Source: an uncultured Clostridia bacterium (lineage in GTDB: Bacteria; Bacillota; Clostridia; Oscillospirales; Acutalibacteraceae). From it: DNA of 64,000 bases. A program made the translations under genes and the position numbers. The notes under the pieces are model-generated. The model searched no databases. It saw only the letters and a list, made by a program, of their open reading frames with translations, and was not told the origin of the DNA. The stretch spans positions 1 to 64,000 of the forward strand of contig CAKMIX010000004.1 in the NCBI GenBank assembly GCA_927362715.1. The letters are read 5' to 3'. Positions 41,443 to 50,589 of the stretch are shown piece by piece (the stretch's first letter is position 1; each line of letters starts with the position of its first letter).

Positions 41443-41777
41443 CGGCGTTACGGAAATTATTAGAACGTCACAAAAGAGATCCCCGCTGTAACACACGAAG
41501 GATCAGGGGCACTCCGAAACGCAAACGGATTACGCGTATTGCAGCATTTGCGGGCAGCGCAGATAAAAACGGGTAAAGCGCGCAGCATAGAAAGAGGACG
41601 ATTCTATTGCAGAACCGTCCTCTTTTAATTTTTTATGGGCTTTTCATCCGCTCATTTCTCAGTTGCCCAGTTGCCTACCGCCTTTAGAAACAGTCTTTTC
41701 TCGGGTCTGCCGTTCATCCAAAGCGGCAAAGCAGGCGGTTTGCTTTTATGTTTACAGGGATACAGTTTCGGATTAGC
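41443..41777. other. Intergenic region with a convergent terminator
   Basis: It holds a terminator (next entry) and no supported gene. A plus-strand frame at 41635-41847 lacks a ribosome site and overlaps the LMW phosphatase gene. Confidence 0.5.
41591..41637. terminator. Terminator between the CatA-like gene and the LMW phosphatase
   Basis: A 10-bp stem AAAGAGGACG / CGTCCTCTTT (41591-41600 with 41616-41625) is followed by TAATTTTTT; A/T flanks on both sides suggest use in both directions. Confidence 0.85.
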
Positions 41778-42269
41778 TTATTGTATGTTCTCACGTACCG
41801 TTCCCTCCCGCAAAAGCCTTTGCAAAAGGTCCGCGCAGCCGTCGTAAATATCGCGGTATGCCGTTTCAAAGTCGCCCGAATACCACGGGTCGGCTATGTC
41901 CCCGCCGTGATCGGTAAAATCCATGAGCTTTCGGATCTTATTCTGCGGGTCGCCGCCGAACAAGCGCATCATATTGCGGATATTTGCGCGATCCATGCCG
42001 ATGAAAAGATCGTATTTTTCATAATCGTCCGCGCGGAGCTGTACGGCGCGTTTTCCCTCGCACGAAAGCCCATGCCTTTGCAGTTCGCGCTTTGCGGGCG
42101 GATAGACGGGATTGCCCACGCCGTTCCAAATTTCCTCTGCGCTTGTGGCAGCGGACGCGATCTCAAACTCGTCCGCAAGGCCTTTTTGCCGCACCATATC
42201 CTTCAAAATAAACTCTGCCATCGGCGAGCGGCAGATGTTGCCATGGCAGACAAATAGAATTCGATTCAC
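41778..42269 (-). CDS. Low-molecular-weight protein-tyrosine phosphatase
   Basis: GTG start 42269 (VNRILFVCHGNICRSPMAEF). 163 aa. The N-terminal P-loop CHGNICRS is the C-x5-R active site; the C-terminal DPWYSGDFE carries the general acid Asp. It dephosphorylates protein tyrosine or arginine and often controls capsule synthesis or stress regulators; no kinase partner is nearby. The ribosome site is weak (GGTTGGG). Confidence 0.93.
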   Translation of the reverse strand: MNRILFVCHGNICRSPMAEFILKDMVRQKGLADEFEIASAATSAEEIWNGVGNPVYPPAKRELQRHGLSCEGKRAVQLRADDYEKYDLFIGMDRANIRNMMRLFGGDPQNKIRKLMDFTDHGGDIADPWYSGDFETAYRDIYDGCADLLQRLLREGTVRENIQ

Positions 42270-42353
42270 GTCAACCCAACCTATCCGTTCTATGTCATTA
42301 CCATTATAGAATACAATCACGGAAAAAACAAGCTGTGGCATCCTGCCTTCGCT

Positions 42354-43712
42354 TCAAGCGGGCAAATCTCCGTGCGCGCCGGAAAGGCGTTTTTTCCGTC
42401 CGGCGAAATAGTATCCTACGCCCAGCGCATCTGCCAAAAACCACCCGATGGGTACCGACCACCAAATGCCGACCACGCCCAACGTGGGAATTGCAGAAAG
42501 CGCATACGCAAGCCCCACGCGCGTGCCGAGGGAAACGACGGTGAGTACGACGGACATGCCGGGTTTCCCAAGCCCACGGTACAGCCCATAAAGCAGGAAC
42601 AACCCGCCGATCAAGCAATAAAATACACCCTCAATGCGCAGGTAGCGCACCCCCTCGGCGATCACGGCAGTTTCTTCTGCGTCGATGAACAGCGCCATCA
42701 GCGGCGCGGCAAACACGCAGACAAACAATGAGAGCACAAGACTGAATCCGAGGGAGGTGAGCGTTGCCGTGCGGATCCCTTTTCGGATGCGTTCGGGCTT
42801 TTGCGCGCCGAAATTTTGCGCGATAAAAATGGAAAAGGCGTTCCCGAAATCCTGCACAGGCAGATAGGCAAACGCGTCGATCTTCACGGCGGCGGCAAAC
42901 GAAGCCATTACGGTCGTGCCAAAGCTGTTGACCAAGCCCTGTACGGTCAGGATCCCGAAATTCATGATCGATTGTTGTAAGCACGTCAGTGCCGAAAACC
43001 CCGTAATCTCGCGCACGCGCGAACTCCGAAGCCGTATACCGGCTTCACGCCGCAAAAGATCCGGGAATTTTATGCGCGTATAAACAGCAATGCCTATGCC
43101 GGAAACATACTGCGAAATGACTGTGGCCTCTGCCGCACCCGATACGCCGCGCCCAAGCCCTGCCACGAACCAGAGATCAAGCGCAATATTCAAGAACGCC
43201 GAAACGGCGAGAAACACAAGCGGCACTACGGAGTTGCCCAGCGCCCGCAGAACCGAAGCAAAGAAATTGTAAAGGAAGATCCCCAAAAGCCCTGCGAAAA
43301 TCACCAGCAGGTATTCCCGCATCATGCCGACAAGCTCTTGTGGGGTGCGCAGAAAGCGGAGAATTAAATCTGTCCCTGCAAACACCGCTATATTGAGTAC
43401 CACCGTGACCGCGCCCAGCAGTGCAAAGGATGCAAGGATATTTTCTTTCAGACCCACACGGTCTTTTTGCCCGAAGCGTATGGAAAACACCGTGCCGCTG
43501 CCCATGGCAAGTCCCAAAATGATCGAGGTCAAAAAGGTCATCAGTGAAAAGGCAGAACCCACGGCGGCAAGTGCATTTGTACCGAGGAATCTGCCCACAA
43601 TGAGTGTGTCGGCAATGTTGTAGCACTGCTGCAGCAGATCGCCCAAAATCATTGGGATCGCAAAGCGCAGCATGGTTTTCATCACGGGGCCGCGTGTTAA
43701 ATCCCTGTTCAT
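42354..43712 (-). CDS. MATE-family efflux transporter
   Basis: The start is taken as ATG 43712 (MNRDLTRGPVMKTML); two further starts lie 6-9 bases upstream. About 452 aa with 12 hydrophobic helices in two MatE repeats: FAIPMILGDLLQQCYNIADT, then VGRFLGTNALAAVGSAFSL, and the second half from FSALTCLQQSIMNFGIL. It couples Na+ or H+ influx to drug or metabolite export. It is transcribed divergently from an Lrp-type regulator with back-to-back consensus promoters, so that regulator is a likely controller. Confidence 0.94.
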   Translation of the reverse strand: MNRDLTRGPVMKTMLRFAIPMILGDLLQQCYNIADTLIVGRFLGTNALAAVGSAFSLMTFLTSIILGLAMGSGTVFSIRFGQKDRVGLKENILASFALLGAVTVVLNIAVFAGTDLILRFLRTPQELVGMMREYLLVIFAGLLGIFLYNFFASVLRALGNSVVPLVFLAVSAFLNIALDLWFVAGLGRGVSGAAEATVISQYVSGIGIAVYTRIKFPDLLRREAGIRLRSSRVREITGFSALTCLQQSIMNFGILTVQGLVNSFGTTVMASFAAAVKIDAFAYLPVQDFGNAFSIFIAQNFGAQKPERIRKGIRTATLTSLGFSLVLSLFVCVFAAPLMALFIDAEETAVIAEGVRYLRIEGVFYCLIGGLFLLYGLYRGLGKPGMSVVLTVVSLGTRVGLAYALSAIPTLGVVGIWWSVPIGWFLADALGVGYYFAGRKKRLSGAHGDLPA

Positions 43713-43758
43713 CTGCATCACTTTCTTATCGTAATTTTTTAATTAACAAATGTAATAA

Positions 43759-43787
43759 ATTATAAAAAATCAAAGATATAATGTCAA
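43759..43787 (-). promoter_or_regulatory. Promoter of the MATE gene
   Basis: On the minus strand TTGACA (43787-43782) and TATAAT (43764-43759), 17 bases apart. Confidence 0.88.
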
Positions 43788-43806
43788 GATATAAATTCCG
43801 ATTCGC

Positions 43807-43835
43807 TTGACTTTTTGGCGCAGGCAGTTTATAAT
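43807..43835 (+). promoter_or_regulatory. Promoter of the Lrp-family gene
   Basis: TTGACT (43807) and TATAAT (43830) with a 17-base spacer; its -35 lies 20 bases from the -35 of the divergent MATE promoter. Confidence 0.88.
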
Positions 43836-43866
43836 GCCGACAGAATAGGGCGAAAGGGGAACGTGT

Positions 43867-44325
43867 ATGTTTTTAGATGGGCTTGATGAGCTGGACCGCA
43901 AGATCGTCCGCCTGCTGATTGCGAATGCGCGGATGCCGTATTCCGAGATCGGGCAGCAGACGGGCATCTCCCGCGTTGCCGTCAAAGCGCGCGTACAGTC
44001 GCTGGAGCGCCGGGGCGTTATCGAAGAATATACGACGGTGATCGATCCGCAGAAGATCAGCGGCGCAGTATCCTGCTATTTCGAGATCGAGACACGCCCG
44101 GACACGCTTTCGCAGGTCATCGATATCCTTATGCGCAATGAAACGGTCACCCAAATCTACCGCGTGACAGGCAAAAGCCGTTTGCATGTGCACGCCGTCG
44201 CCGCCTCGAACGAGGAAATGGAGGCGCTGCTCACGGGAACGATCGATCGTCTGCCGGGCGTTTTGGAATGTACGACCAATTTGATCCTGTCGCGTCTCAA
44301 GGACATCAAAGGCTTGCGTCTGTAG
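43867..44325 (+). CDS. Lrp/AsnC-family transcriptional regulator
   Basis: 152 aa, AAAGGGG upstream of ATG 43867. The N-terminal HTH (LDELDRKIVRLLIANARMPY, then SEIGQQTGISRVAVKARV) and the C-terminal RAM ligand domain (AVSCYFEIETRPDTL, VTQIYRVTGKSRLHVHAVA) are complete. It binds small amino-acid-like ligands as an octamer/dimer. The divergent MATE exporter is its most likely target, along with its own promoter. Confidence 0.93.
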   Translation: MFLDGLDELDRKIVRLLIANARMPYSEIGQQTGISRVAVKARVQSLERRGVIEEYTTVIDPQKISGAVSCYFEIETRPDTLSQVIDILMRNETVTQIYRVTGKSRLHVHAVAASNEEMEALLTGTIDRLPGVLECTTNLILSRLKDIKGLRL

Positions 44326-44381
44326 CCTGTGTGCGCGGGAGGCTGCACGCATACAGATTCTAAGCTCTCAGATGAAAATTA

Positions 44382-44416
44382 CGCCGCCGCAGCCGGTATG
44401 ACTGCGGCGGCGTTTG
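44382..44416 (+). terminator. Terminator of the Lrp gene
   Basis: A perfect 11-bp GC-rich stem CGCCGCCGCAG / CTGCGGCGGCG is followed by TTTGT. Confidence 0.75.
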
Positions 44417-44510
44417 TCTGTAAAAAAGGAAATAACCGCAGAAAGCGGGTTCGCCAAAAGCCGTTTCTTTGCGGGGGAAAGGCGTTCCGAAACAAATCCG
44501 GCTTTAGGGG

Positions 44511-44539
44511 TTGACGTTTAAATCTTAAAGGCATATAAT
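44511..44539 (+). promoter_or_regulatory. Promoter of the ROK-permease-alpha-galactosidase operon
   Basis: TTGACG (44511) and TATAAT (44534) with a 17-base spacer; the operator palindrome begins inside the -10 box. Confidence 0.88.
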
Positions 44540-44568
44540 TACTTTTGATACCCGGTGTCAAAAGTAAT
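44538..44568. promoter_or_regulatory. Operator palindrome overlapping the transcription start
   Basis: A perfect 11-base inverted repeat, ATTACTTTTGA (44538-44548) and TCAAAAGTAAT (44558-44568), with a 9-base centre. It starts in the -10 box and covers the expected +1, the ideal place for a repressor. The ROK-type regulator encoded next is the obvious candidate. Confidence 0.85.
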
Positions 44569-44692
44569 GCTTGACTTGTTTTGGCCGCCTGAAAGCGATC
44601 TTTATTTTGTGGATGGCGGCAGGTATACAGCGTTCGCCCGTCTGTTTTTACGACGTGCGGCATCGTGTGAGACCGTCGTAGGGGGGATCGGC

Positions 44693-45673
44693 TTGCTTCA
44701 TCCGCCGGAGCTTTTTGAAATCAGGAACCGGAATCTTGCGGAAGTGCTTGCGGCGCTTCGCCGAAGCGCACCGTGCAGCCTTGCACAGCTCGTCGAGGAA
44801 ACGGAGATCGGGCTGACAACGGTCAAAAAGTGCATCGAGCAGTGCGTTGCGTCCGGCATGGTGCTGCATGGGGAGATCGCCGCTTCCACCGGCGGGAGAA
44901 AAGCGCAGCAATATCTTCTGAACCCGAAATATCAGTATTATTTGATGCTTTTGACCGACAACAATACTTTTGTCTGCCGGCTTTACGATTTCAACTGCTG
45001 TTGTGTCGCGCAGACGAGACGCTCGTTTTCCATGGAGCACTTTTTTGAGCAGCTCTGCGGGGCGATCCGATTTTATTTGTCGGAATATGAGGTTGGAACG
45101 TTATGTCTGTCCCTGCCCTGCGTGGTGAAGGATGGCAAAATCGTGGATTGGTATTATAATCCCGCGTTGCAGGGCTTTCCCATGCAAGAAGAATTGGAGC
45201 GGTGTTTCGGTGTCCATGTCCTCGTACAAAATGATATGAAGCTGACAGTGCTCGGCGCTGCGTCAAATATGCGGGAAACGGCAAAGCTGAATCTTGTCAC
45301 CGCGCAGTTCGGGCACAACGGCATCGGCGTCGGCGAGATGGTGAACGGACAGGTGCTGGAGGGCTTCTCCGGCTTTGCGGGTGAGGTCGGATATACGCAC
45401 GGTGTCCGCAAGGACATTATGGGAACGGCATACCTTGCCAGGATCGTGCGCAGCGTCATCATCTGCATCAACCCGCAAAAGATTATTTTTTACCGCTCCG
45501 ATCGGCAAAACCGCTTTGATAAGATCTTCGAGGAGGCAGTGCGGGGACTACCGGCTTACGCCGTCCCGGAATATGCCGTTTCGGAAGCATACTTTCAGGA
45601 TATGACAGACGGTTTTTTCCGCCTGATCGATAGAAAAGGATATTACAAAAAAGGAAGCGATCCCAATGCATAA
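44693..45673 (+). CDS. ROK-family (NagC/XylR-type) transcriptional regulator
   Basis: The start is uncertain. TTG 44693 has a good ribosome site (AGGGGGG) and gives LLHPPELFEIRNRNLAEVLA, a normal ROK beginning (326 aa). The GTG at 44555 and ATG at 44567 lie within or at the edge of the operator and lack ribosome sites. An HTH is followed by a ROK sugar-kinase fold (FAGEVGYTHG near the C-terminal half, typically the zinc/sugar site). The CxCGxxGC zinc motif of many ROK proteins is not seen. The overlap with the permease gene (45666) indicates an operon. Presumed to be a galactoside-responsive repressor. Confidence 0.82.
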   Translation: MLHPPELFEIRNRNLAEVLAALRRSAPCSLAQLVEETEIGLTTVKKCIEQCVASGMVLHGEIAASTGGRKAQQYLLNPKYQYYLMLLTDNNTFVCRLYDFNCCCVAQTRRSFSMEHFFEQLCGAIRFYLSEYEVGTLCLSLPCVVKDGKIVDWYYNPALQGFPMQEELERCFGVHVLVQNDMKLTVLGAASNMRETAKLNLVTAQFGHNGIGVGEMVNGQVLEGFSGFAGEVGYTHGVRKDIMGTAYLARIVRSVIICINPQKIIFYRSDRQNRFDKIFEEAVRGLPAYAVPEYAVSEAYFQDMTDGFFRLIDRKGYYKKGSDPNA

Positions 45674-47246
45674 AATCAGCATCAATAAAACGACGCGCGA
45701 GATCATGGCGTATTCTCTGCTGCCGTTCGGGATGAGTACGATTTACGGGATCGTCGGCACGGCGCTGAATATGTATTTTACAGACGTGCTGGGGCTTTCC
45801 CTGACGATGACGAGCATCCTGGTCTCCGTGACCAAGATCTGGGACGCCGTCAACGATCCGCTGATGGGCATGATCATTGACAAGACCAATACGCGCTTCG
45901 GGAAATGCCGGCCGTATATTCTGTGGATGTCCTTCCCGATGATCCTGGCAACGGCGCTGCTGTTCGCCCCGGTGGATTTCGGGCAGAACGGGAATTTTGC
46001 TTACGCGATCTTTGCCTATCTGCTGTATTACTCCGTCTATACGGCGCTGGACATCCCCAACAAGGGCCTCGCGCCGCTGGTGTTCCCCGAGGACAAAACG
46101 CGTGTCAAGGCGCTGTCCTGGAGCAATATCCTCGGTTCGCTCGGCTCCGTGCTGCCCTCTGTTTTGTTCTTTACGGTTGCGGGCATGTGGGGGCGTTCCG
46201 ATCAGAAAACCGGTTACTTTTTGTCGGCACTGCTGTTTGCAACGCTCGGCGCGGTGCCCATGTTCTTTTCCGCTTTCGGTTTTAAAGAAAAGATCACCAT
46301 CCCGCCCCGCAAGGAAAAGTACAGCGAAGGGCTGAAGATCGTTTTCCGCGATAAAAAGTTCATTATCCTGACGATTGCCATGTTCTTTTCCTCCATCGTC
46401 AATATCGGTTCGATGTTCCTGCCGTATTTTGCCAAGTGGAACTGTATCGGCGTGCTGCCGATCGACGATTTGTGCAACTGGATATACAACACCTTCGGTA
46501 TATCGATCCAGCTTACCAGCGAGGGCCTGCTCACGCCCTTGCTGCAAATCGGCAGCGGGGCGTCTTATATGCTTTCCATGGCGCTTATTCCGGTGTTCTT
46601 AAAGCGGATGGATAAAAAAACGCTCTGGATCGGAACATCCATTATCGGTATCGTGGCGGATATCATCTGCTTTGTGGTAGGGATTTGGATCGTGCCGTAT
46701 AACACCCTTGCCGGCGCTGTCACCTATATGCTGCTGCGCTTTTTCACCAATTTCCCGGTCGGGATCATGACCGTTCTGACGGTTGCCATGTTCTCCGACG
46801 TTGTGGAAGATATTGAAATGCGCACGGGCAAACGGCTCGAGGGCACCGTGTTCTCGTTCCAGAGCCTGGTCAGCCAGATTTCTGTTGCGATTTTCAACGC
46901 CGTTATGCTCCAGATCGTCAACGCGTTCGGCTACAACGTGGACGAGATGACCGCCCTTACAAACAACCTGACGCAGCCGCTGATTCAAAGCACCACGCAG
47001 TCGGTGATCTATAACGGCGTCGATTACACGCTGCTGCTCAACGTGATCTTCTTCCTGCTGACGGCGTTCGGTGCGATCGGGTTGTTGCTGCAGTCTATCC
47101 CGATGTTCTTCTATAAATTTGACGAGAAAGCGCAGGCGGGCAAGCTCAAAGCGTTCCGCGAGGAGAAGGCACGCCGCGAATCTGAGGAGCTGCAGCGTCT
47201 GTATGACGAAGCGCAGGCAAAAGCGGCCGCCGGGGAGAAGCCATAA
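45666..47246 (+). CDS. GPH-family sugar:cation symporter (MelB/XylP-like)
   Basis: 526 aa, 12 predicted membrane helices. MAYSLLPFGMSTIYGIVGTA and the cation-site motif KIWDAVNDPLMGMIIDKTNT with FGKCRPYILW are hallmarks of glycoside-pentoside-hexuronide symporters. The long charged C-terminal tail (KAFREEKARRESEELQRLY) is cytosolic. It starts 8 bases inside the ROK gene end and is followed by a GH36 enzyme, so it most likely imports alpha-galactosides such as melibiose or raffinose. Confidence 0.92.
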   Translation: MHKISINKTTREIMAYSLLPFGMSTIYGIVGTALNMYFTDVLGLSLTMTSILVSVTKIWDAVNDPLMGMIIDKTNTRFGKCRPYILWMSFPMILATALLFAPVDFGQNGNFAYAIFAYLLYYSVYTALDIPNKGLAPLVFPEDKTRVKALSWSNILGSLGSVLPSVLFFTVAGMWGRSDQKTGYFLSALLFATLGAVPMFFSAFGFKEKITIPPRKEKYSEGLKIVFRDKKFIILTIAMFFSSIVNIGSMFLPYFAKWNCIGVLPIDDLCNWIYNTFGISIQLTSEGLLTPLLQIGSGASYMLSMALIPVFLKRMDKKTLWIGTSIIGIVADIICFVVGIWIVPYNTLAGAVTYMLLRFFTNFPVGIMTVLTVAMFSDVVEDIEMRTGKRLEGTVFSFQSLVSQISVAIFNAVMLQIVNAFGYNVDEMTALTNNLTQPLIQSTTQSVIYNGVDYTLLLNVIFFLLTAFGAIGLLLQSIPMFFYKFDEKAQAGKLKAFREEKARRESEELQRLYDEAQAKAAAGEKP

Positions 47247-47323
47247 AAGTCGAAAGCCTTGGGTATAGCCGCCGCATCGGCTTTTGCACTGAAAAATATG
47301 CTTGAAATCAGGGGGAAGCGGTT

Positions 47324-48994
47324 ATGCTGTGTACCGAACGATTTACATGGACGCTCAAATATGAAACACAAGGGCATAGCTTTACTGCGGCGGGCGCTGA
47401 TACCCCGCATTTTTCTCTGGATATACGGCGGGATGCGCAAACCGTTTCCGTCTCGATCCGGCCGAAGGTGCCGCTGACCATTCAAAGCTTCCGTCTTACG
47501 GCGCCGTATACCTATACAAAAGACGATCGGATCTTTGTCAACGGCTATCAAAGCTGGACGGATAGTCTGGAATATCGCCCCGACGGGCAGATGCAGGAGC
47601 TGTCTGCGCTTACGGAGTTTTTGGTGGATAAATCCCCGTTTCGGCGTATGGGCATGAACAAGTCAGGCGATCTGCGCTTCCACTCGTATCCGCGCAGAGC
47701 CGGTGTCTTTTACGGCTGGTCATACGGCTATGTCCGCCGCGGCGGGCAGATAGTGCTTTTCGGCTCTTTGAGCGAACGTTCCGGCTATACCACCGTCACG
47801 TTTGATACAAACGCCGGAACGGTGGAGATCGGCAAGGATCTTGAAGGCGTCGTCTTTTCCCGGGAAACAACGCTTTTGGAGCTTGCCTGTATTTCCGATT
47901 CATATGACGCGGCGTTTGACCGGTACTTTGAACGCATGGGCGTGGCCTGTACGCAGCAGCGCCGGCGCACGGGGTATAGGACCTGGTACAATTATTACGG
48001 CAACGTGCGCGAAGAAGACGTTCTGCGGGATCTGCAGAGTATGCGTGTCGTTCGGGATCGGGTGCAGGTGGACTGCTTCCAGATCGACGACGGCTACCAG
48101 ACCGCGATCGGCGACTGGCTCTCGGTGGATGAAAAGAAATTTCCTTCGGGCATGCAGAAGATCGCGGATTCGATCCATGATGCAGGGATGCTCGCGGGGC
48201 TGTGGCTCGCGCCTTTTGCGGGCGTCAAAAGCTCAGCGCTGTACCGCACGCACCCCGACTGGCTCATCCGCGGCGCCGACGGCAAGCCGTATAAGACCGG
48301 GCACAACTGGGGCGGCTTTTATTCTTTGGATATTTATAACCCCGGCGTGCGCAGCTATTTGCAGCATGTCTTTGACGTGGTACTCAACGAGTGGGGCTTT
48401 GATCTGGTGAAGCTCGACTTTTTATACGGCGCATGTGTGCTGCCGCTGCACGGGAAGTCCCGCGGGGAAGTCATGTGCGACGCTATGGATCTGCTCCGCA
48501 AATGGTGCGGCGACAAGCTCATCCTCGGCTGCGGCGTGCCGCTGATGCCCGCATTCGGCAAGGTGGATTATTGCCGTATCGGCTCGGATATCTCCATGCG
48601 CTGGAAAAGGCAAAAGCATGCGATCCGTGAAGAGGTCTCCACGCCGCATGCCGTTTGTAATACCATATTCCGCCGCCACCTCAACGGGCGCGCGTGGATG
48701 AATGACCCGGATGTTTTTCTGCTGCGCGACGGCAACAATAAGCTCAGCATGGAGCAGAGCGCGCTTTTGGCTCAGATCAATTCCGTGTTCGGCAGCCTGC
48801 TGTTTGTTTCCGACGATGTCCGTACATACACGCCCGAACAGATGCGGGTATTCGAATCTGCCTTCGCGCCCAAGCAGGTCAAGATCCTGCGCGCCGAATT
48901 TACGAGCAGGGACGAAATATTCGCAGAGTATATCGTGAACGGCGAGTACAAAACACTTCGCTTCAACGTGTGGACGGGTGAGCGTCTCGGATAA
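47324..48994 (+). CDS. Alpha-galactosidase (GH36)
   Basis: 556 aa. No signal peptide. GH36/27-type barrel: FVNGYQSWTDS early, VDCFQIDDGYQTAIGDW, DLVKLDFLYGA containing the nucleophile Asp, and CRIGSDISMRW with the acid/base Asp. Shorter than classical MelA/AgaR (about 700 aa), so it belongs to a compact subgroup. It hydrolyses alpha-1,6-galactosides from the neighbouring permease. It is the third gene of the operon, 77 bases after the permease. Confidence 0.92.
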   Translation: MLCTERFTWTLKYETQGHSFTAAGADTPHFSLDIRRDAQTVSVSIRPKVPLTIQSFRLTAPYTYTKDDRIFVNGYQSWTDSLEYRPDGQMQELSALTEFLVDKSPFRRMGMNKSGDLRFHSYPRRAGVFYGWSYGYVRRGGQIVLFGSLSERSGYTTVTFDTNAGTVEIGKDLEGVVFSRETTLLELACISDSYDAAFDRYFERMGVACTQQRRRTGYRTWYNYYGNVREEDVLRDLQSMRVVRDRVQVDCFQIDDGYQTAIGDWLSVDEKKFPSGMQKIADSIHDAGMLAGLWLAPFAGVKSSALYRTHPDWLIRGADGKPYKTGHNWGGFYSLDIYNPGVRSYLQHVFDVVLNEWGFDLVKLDFLYGACVLPLHGKSRGEVMCDAMDLLRKWCGDKLILGCGVPLMPAFGKVDYCRIGSDISMRWKRQKHAIREEVSTPHAVCNTIFRRHLNGRAWMNDPDVFLLRDGNNKLSMEQSALLAQINSVFGSLLFVSDDVRTYTPEQMRVFESAFAPKQVKILRAEFTSRDEIFAEYIVNGEYKTLRFNVWTGERLG

Positions 48995-49034
48995 GGCGGA
49001 CAAGCCTGCATGTTGTATGCGTGAATGAAACAGA

Positions 49035-49070
49035 AAGCGGAGGCTTCCTTTCGGAAAGCCTCCGCTTATT
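49035..49070. terminator. Terminator between GH36 and LysR genes
   Basis: A 12-bp stem AAGCGGAGGCTT / AAGCCTCCGCTT (49035-49046 with 49056-49067) is followed by ATTG; it separates convergent genes. Confidence 0.82.
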
Positions 49071-49079
49071 GTGTGCCGC

Positions 49080-49970
49080 TTATTCGGTCGGCAGCGTCTC
49101 CCGCAGGGTTTGCATGAATCGTTCCGCCGCCTTGGAGAACACGCTGTATTTTTTCCACGCAAGGCATGCCGTTGCCTCCAGACGCGGCTGCAACGGGCGG
49201 AAGCAAAGGCTGCAATCCTTCGTGTTGACAAGTTTGTCAAAGCAGATCGCATACCCTAAGCCTTCGTCTACCAACAGGGAAGCGTTGTAAACCAGATTAT
49301 AAGTCGCCGCAACATTGAGCTTTTGGACGTCGCGCCGCAGCCAGCGCAAAACGCCCGCGCGGTTGTTGCGCTGCTCGGAAAGGATCAGCGGTTTGTCCCA
49401 AAGATCCTCGGGCGTGATCGCCGCTTTTTCGGCAAGCTCGGAATCCCGCCGCATCAAAACGCCCCAAACGTCGCGCATGGGCAGCGTCACGGAGTTGTAT
49501 TTTGCGGGATCCACCGCAGTATACAAAAGCCCGAAATCGATCAGCCCCTTGTCCAACTGTTCCATGACGAAATCGGCGTTGCCGCTCGCAATGTGAAAAT
49601 GTATATCCGGGTATTGCGTGCGCATCGCCTTTGCCGCACGCGCGATCCAGCGCACGATCTCCGTCTCACCGAGACCGATATACACATCCCCCGCAACGGC
49701 GTCGTCCGAAAGGGCGATCTCCGTTTCTGCCTTGTGCACAAGGTCCAAAATCTCCTCCGCGCGCTTGCGTAAGACCATGCCCTCGCTTGTCAGCGTGACC
49801 TTGCGCGAACCCTTGCTGCCGCGCACGAACAGCTGTTTCCCGAGTTCTTCCTCCAGGGCTTTGAGCTGTGTGGAAAGCGTGGGCTGAGAAAGGTGCAGCG
49901 ACTGCGCCGCGCCCGAAAAGCTCTGTTCGCGCGCCACCGCCAAAAAGTATTGTAATACTCGTAGTTCCAT
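49080..49970 (-). CDS. LysR-family transcriptional regulator
   Basis: 296 aa. N-terminal winged helix MELRVLQYFLAVAREQSFSG ... LHLSQPTLSTQLKALEEELG and LysR substrate-binding domain (VYIGLGETEIVRWIARAAKA, then LIDFGLLYT). It is divergent from a four-gene cluster (77-aa protein, DUF3737, cyclophilin-like lipoprotein, MATE), its likely target. The ribosome site is AAAAGGAGG before ATG 49970. Confidence 0.94.
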   Translation of the reverse strand: MELRVLQYFLAVAREQSFSGAAQSLHLSQPTLSTQLKALEEELGKQLFVRGSKGSRKVTLTSEGMVLRKRAEEILDLVHKAETEIALSDDAVAGDVYIGLGETEIVRWIARAAKAMRTQYPDIHFHIASGNADFVMEQLDKGLIDFGLLYTAVDPAKYNSVTLPMRDVWGVLMRRDSELAEKAAITPEDLWDKPLILSEQRNNRAGVLRWLRRDVQKLNVAATYNLVYNASLLVDEGLGYAICFDKLVNTKDCSLCFRPLQPRLEATACLAWKKYSVFSKAAERFMQTLRETLPTE

Positions 49971-50298
49971 AAGGTCGCCTCCTTTTCGTATATATAATAT
50001 ACCATAAGATACTATTGTTTGTCACTATAAGTATTAACTATTATAGATTTTCTCTATGGAATCTCCGCGCAGTAAAACGTATGCGGCGTTTGCACAAAAC
50101 GGGTGCATATGCATAAAATGAAACGGCAGGATATTCGGATCATTCAGGGATTCTACAGAAAATAAGTATATCAAAAAGCTATGCAAAAGCATAAAATATA
50201 GGTATTTGATATTTGCTATAAGCCGCGCTATAATAGGTGCGCAAGTTGGGGAAAACGATAAAACATCTGCTTGCTGCTGCGAAAAGAGGCGTCAAGAT
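49971..50298. promoter_or_regulatory. Divergent regulatory region of the LysR/DUF3737 cluster
   Basis: A 328-base AT-rich gap. A plus-strand promoter TTGATA (50206-50211) / TATAAT (50229-50234) with 17-base spacing serves the cluster. ATAG-N14-CTAT around 50199-50220 and CTATAAG-type words near 50025 are possible LysR sites. No gene seen. Confidence 0.6.
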
Positions 50299-50532
50299 AT
50301 GGTTTATGACAACGCGGAAGCCGTCCTGCAAAATCTGCGCGACGCGGGCTGTGATGCGCGCACTATCGAAAGATTCATGGAGCTTTTACAGGCGGGTAAG
50401 ATCACGGAAGAACTCGGGCTGCTTGACGCGCATCGCAGCGCACTGCTTCGGCGTGTACATGCCGACGAAAAGCGGATTGATTGTCTGGACTACCTCATTT
50501 ATCAAATCGAGCAGAATAAAATCACTTTATAA
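50299..50532 (+). CDS. Small helical protein (77 aa) of the DUF3737 cluster
   Basis: ATG 50299 with GAGGCG upstream. MVYDNAEAVLQNLRDAGCDA ... LLDAHRSALLRRVHADEKRI then DCLDYLIYQ. The last part resembles the C-terminal helix of MerR-type regulators (LLxxHRxxLLxxxHxxxKxIDCLDYL) but no DNA-binding domain is present. A stand-alone helical protein, perhaps dimerising; first gene of the cluster driven by the promoter at 50206. Confidence 0.7.
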   Translation: MVYDNAEAVLQNLRDAGCDARTIERFMELLQAGKITEELGLLDAHRSALLRRVHADEKRIDCLDYLIYQIEQNKITL

Positions 50533-50589
50533 AACAGGTCTTGTGCGGCTTGCCGTTTGTGCAGGCTGATGGAATAAGAGGTGTAACAT

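Noticed and set aside
41635-41847. 70-codon plus-strand frame
   Set aside because: Overlaps the LMW phosphatase gene on the other strand and lacks a ribosome site.
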